This document shows, one piece after another, positions 61,933-64,000 of a stretch of 64,000 nucleotides of DNA. Made by a program: the position numbers and the translations under genes. A model generated the notes under the pieces. It had not been told where the DNA came from, did no database searches, and was given only the letters and a program-made list of their open reading frames with translations. The first letter of the stretch is position 1; the number at the start of each line of letters is the position of its first letter. Source of the stretch: Mangrovimicrobium sp033283265 (GTDB taxonomy: Bacteria > Pseudomonadota > Gammaproteobacteria > Pseudomonadales > Halieaceae); assembly GCA_033283265.1 (NCBI GenBank), contig JAWMQN010000001.1:1302001-1366000 (forward strand), read 5' to 3'.

Positions 61933-61993
61933 TAGGCGAAAGCGGTCCTCTGCAATTTGCCTGCGCCCTGGATGTGGCGGGTGGCCGCTGTCA
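61933..61993. repeat. 61-bp dispersed repeat, copy 2
   Basis: Same element as 54939-54999 with five differences, here 43 bases after the phosphatase stop and about 180 bases before the sulfatase. Both copies are in the same orientation. Confidence 0.75.
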
Positions 61994-62175
61994 CCTCATC
62001 GCTGTCATTAGCATCGTTCCACTGCCCTCTGAAACAGAAAGGGAGGGTGAGCGAATGGGATCAAACAATCCTCAGATGAATAAATCAATTTGTCACGCCC
62101 GTTAACTGAGTGATCTAGACTTGAGAAACAAACGTAGTCATCGTTACCAGCATCCTTATATCGAGGTCAGGAAAA

Positions 62176-63759
62176 ATGCGAACTTGCAGATTGGGGGTTA
62201 ACGGGATATTCATAACATTTTTGTTGGTATTTGCGGCGTCTTCCTACGCAGCGAAGCCTAACATTCTGGTGATCTGGGGCGACGACATCGGCTGGTCGAA
62301 TCTCAGCGCGTACAACCACGCTGTCATGGGTTACTCGACTCCCAACATCGACAGAATCGCCGAAGAAGGCGTGATGTTCACCGACCACTACGCCCAACCG
62401 TCCTGTACCGCCGGGCGGGCAGCCTTTATCACCGGCCAGTACCCGATCCGCTCAGGCATGACCACGGTCGGGCAACCGGGCGACGCACTAGGCCTGAAGA
62501 AAGAGTCCCCTTCGCTGGCCGAGGTACTGAAGGCCGAGGGCTACCGCACCGGGCACTTCGGCAAGAACCACCTGGGCGACCGCAACGAGCACCTGCCCAC
62601 CGTCCATGGTTTCGACGAATTCTTCGGTAACCTATACCATCTCAATACCCAGGAAGAAGCCGAACAGCGGGACTACCAGAACTTCGGCAAGGCCTACTCG
62701 GGCAGCCTTGAGGCATATGAGGAGAAGTTCGGCACCCGCGGCGTACTCCACTCTTTCGCCACCGACAGGAACGACACCACCAGGCACCCGCGCTTCGGGG
62801 TGGTGGGCCGGCAGACCATCACCGATACCGGCCCCCTGACCCAGGAGCGGATGAAAAACTTCGATGCCGGTGAAGTGATTCCCAAAGCACTGGACTTCAT
62901 GGAGAAGTCCCAGCAGTCGGGTGAGCCCTTCTTCGTATGGTTGAACACCAGCCGCATGCACCTCTACACCCGCGTCGATGACGAGTGGCTGCGCAAGGTT
63001 GAGACCATTACCAGCGAGGCGGACTACCACGGTGCCGGCATGCTGCAGCACGACCACGACCTGGGCATTGTGCTGGACTGGCTCGACAAGAACGGTCTCG
63101 CCGCAAATACCGTCGTGGTGTACTCGACTGACAACGGCCCCGAGCACTCTTCCTGGCCACACGGCGCGACGACCCCGTTCCGCGGCGAAAAGATGACAAC
63201 CTATGAAGGTGGAGTGCGGGTTCCGATGATGGCGCGCTGGCCTGGCAAGATTCCCGCCGGCAGCAAGCTCAACGGTATCCAGGGTCACCAGGACCTGTTC
63301 ACTACTCTGGCTGCAGCAGCAGGCGTACCGGACGTCGCCCAGCGCATGATGAAAGAGAAAAAGCAGTACATCGATGGCGTCAACAACCTCGACTACTGGA
63401 TGGGCAAGGCGGATGCGTCCAGCCGCAACCATATTTTCCACTACTACGAGAGCAAGCTGACCGCCGTGCGCATGGGCCCGTGGAAGTTCCATTTCTCCAC
63501 CAAGGAAAACTACTACGCCAACGTGGTCCCGCGCACGGTACCGCTGGTGTTCAATATCCGTATGGACCCATATGAAAGCTACGACAGCCCCGACTCCTAC
63601 GGCCACCTGATGCAGAAAGTCTCCTGGCTGATCCAGCCCATGGGCGAATTGATGGGCGCCCACCTCAAGTCTCTGGCGGAGTTCCCGCCGGTGCAGGGTG
63701 GCAAGTCTTTCGATATGTCGAATGTCGTTGATGAGTTCATCAACAAATCCACGCAGTAG
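62176..63759 (+). CDS. Arylsulfatase-type sulfatase
   Basis: A 527-residue exported enzyme: signal peptide (about residues 1-26, ending SYA), metal ligands Asp36-Asp37 (IWGDDIGW), and the sulfatase signature CTAGRAAFITGQ with Cys77, to be converted to formylglycine, and Arg81. STDNGPEHSSWPHG holds the distal Asp-Asn ligands. Cleaves sulfate esters; the substrate is unknown. A Cys-type site needs the anaerobic-type or FGE-type maturase, neither of which is in the window. AGGA precedes ATG 62176. The 241 bases after the stop hold only a small hairpin (GCTATC-AGGC-GATAGC). Confidence 0.93.
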   Translation: MRTCRLGVNGIFITFLLVFAASSYAAKPNILVIWGDDIGWSNLSAYNHAVMGYSTPNIDRIAEEGVMFTDHYAQPSCTAGRAAFITGQYPIRSGMTTVGQPGDALGLKKESPSLAEVLKAEGYRTGHFGKNHLGDRNEHLPTVHGFDEFFGNLYHLNTQEEAEQRDYQNFGKAYSGSLEAYEEKFGTRGVLHSFATDRNDTTRHPRFGVVGRQTITDTGPLTQERMKNFDAGEVIPKALDFMEKSQQSGEPFFVWLNTSRMHLYTRVDDEWLRKVETITSEADYHGAGMLQHDHDLGIVLDWLDKNGLAANTVVVYSTDNGPEHSSWPHGATTPFRGEKMTTYEGGVRVPMMARWPGKIPAGSKLNGIQGHQDLFTTLAAAAGVPDVAQRMMKEKKQYIDGVNNLDYWMGKADASSRNHIFHYYESKLTAVRMGPWKFHFSTKENYYANVVPRTVPLVFNIRMDPYESYDSPDSYGHLMQKVSWLIQPMGELMGAHLKSLAEFPPVQGGKSFDMSNVVDEFINKSTQ

Positions 63760-64000
63760 GGAGGACTGGCGCGCGATAGGAGGCTCTTTTCGTTGGCTTA
63801 AGGCCTGGCACAGTTGAAATAACCTTGCATCAGCGCAGGATTATCGGTTCTGCAGAAACGATCGCTATCAGGCGATAGCTGCCGATCAGCCCGCGTGTCC
63901 GCAAACAGGCCTGAGCCATTCCCCGTTTCCCCCCGGCCCGGCCACTGCTTGCTGCCCGCAGTAGCGTGGACTAGTCTCAGAACACCCGCACGAAAGTAGA

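Noticed and set aside
63840..63890. Hairpin after the sulfatase gene as intrinsic terminator
   Set aside because: Six-pair stem without a T-run and over 90 bases from the stop; not distinguishable from chance.

Overview
The window is a GC-rich, gene-dense chromosomal stretch from a Gram-negative bacterium, most likely a marine gammaproteobacterium of the Halieaceae/Cellvibrionales type. This placement is an inference from the gene set: membrane-anchored FadE, the heme-dependent fatty acid cis/trans isomerase Cti, a urea ABC transporter plus urease, an outer-membrane barrel protein, an NCS1-type sensor kinase and many Tat/Sec exported enzymes. I saw no rRNA or tRNA gene, no CRISPR array and no intact insertion sequence.

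Layout. 1-6930: the 3' part of a giant DUF11-repeat surface protein, followed by an MscS channel and a small membrane protein. 8.3-17.4 kb: exported or phosphate-related genes (phytase-like esterase behind a PhoB-type box, cti, a TIGR03790 protein, GlsB-type stress protein, SlyD, PhoD-like phosphatase). 17.6-21 kb: fadE and a 2OG-Fe(II) oxygenase. 21-24.6 kb: a divergent envelope-stress locus with a PhoP/PhoQ-like two-component system and two mirror-image PhoP-type boxes. 25.3-29.6 kb: an NCS1 permease fused to a histidine kinase and receiver, followed by a LuxR-type regulator and a 71-bp tandem palindromic repeat. 29.9-31.8 kb: VIT-family transporter, GST and an Lrp-type regulator. 31.9-37 kb: a five-gene phenylalanine/tyrosine catabolic operon (hpd, VOC protein, FAH-family hydrolase, maiA, long aromatic amino acid hydroxylase) without a homogentisate dioxygenase gene. 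37-49.6 kb, all on the minus strand: a complete urea acquisition and urease unit in the order barrel protein, urtABCDE, mini HupE-like protein, ureDABCEFG, cupin. 50.2-52.5 kb: a DUF2189 membrane protein and a CPD photolyase.

From about 52.5 kb the sequence becomes visibly more AT-rich and patchy. It holds a 174-bp duplicated convergent gene junction (3' ends of a DUF3604-type and a lipocalin-like gene), truncated genes, a crotonase fragment and a 61-bp dispersed repeat, which suggests a decayed accessory region. It is followed by an internally duplicated DUF1254/DUF1214 protein, a PafA-like phosphatase and a sulfatase.

The common theme is nutrient scavenging: three phosphate-ester hydrolases, a sulfatase, urea uptake and hydrolysis, and aromatic amino acid use. 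Sensors are interleaved with them (PhoP/PhoQ-like pair, NCS1-kinase/LuxR pair, Lrp). The most informative regulatory observations are the symmetric PhoP-type promoter pair at 21570-21618, the TTCAC boxes with 11-bp period at 8285-8313, the paired 16-bp palindromes 22 bp apart upstream of the urt/ure unit, and a terminator-like attenuator between urtA and urtB.
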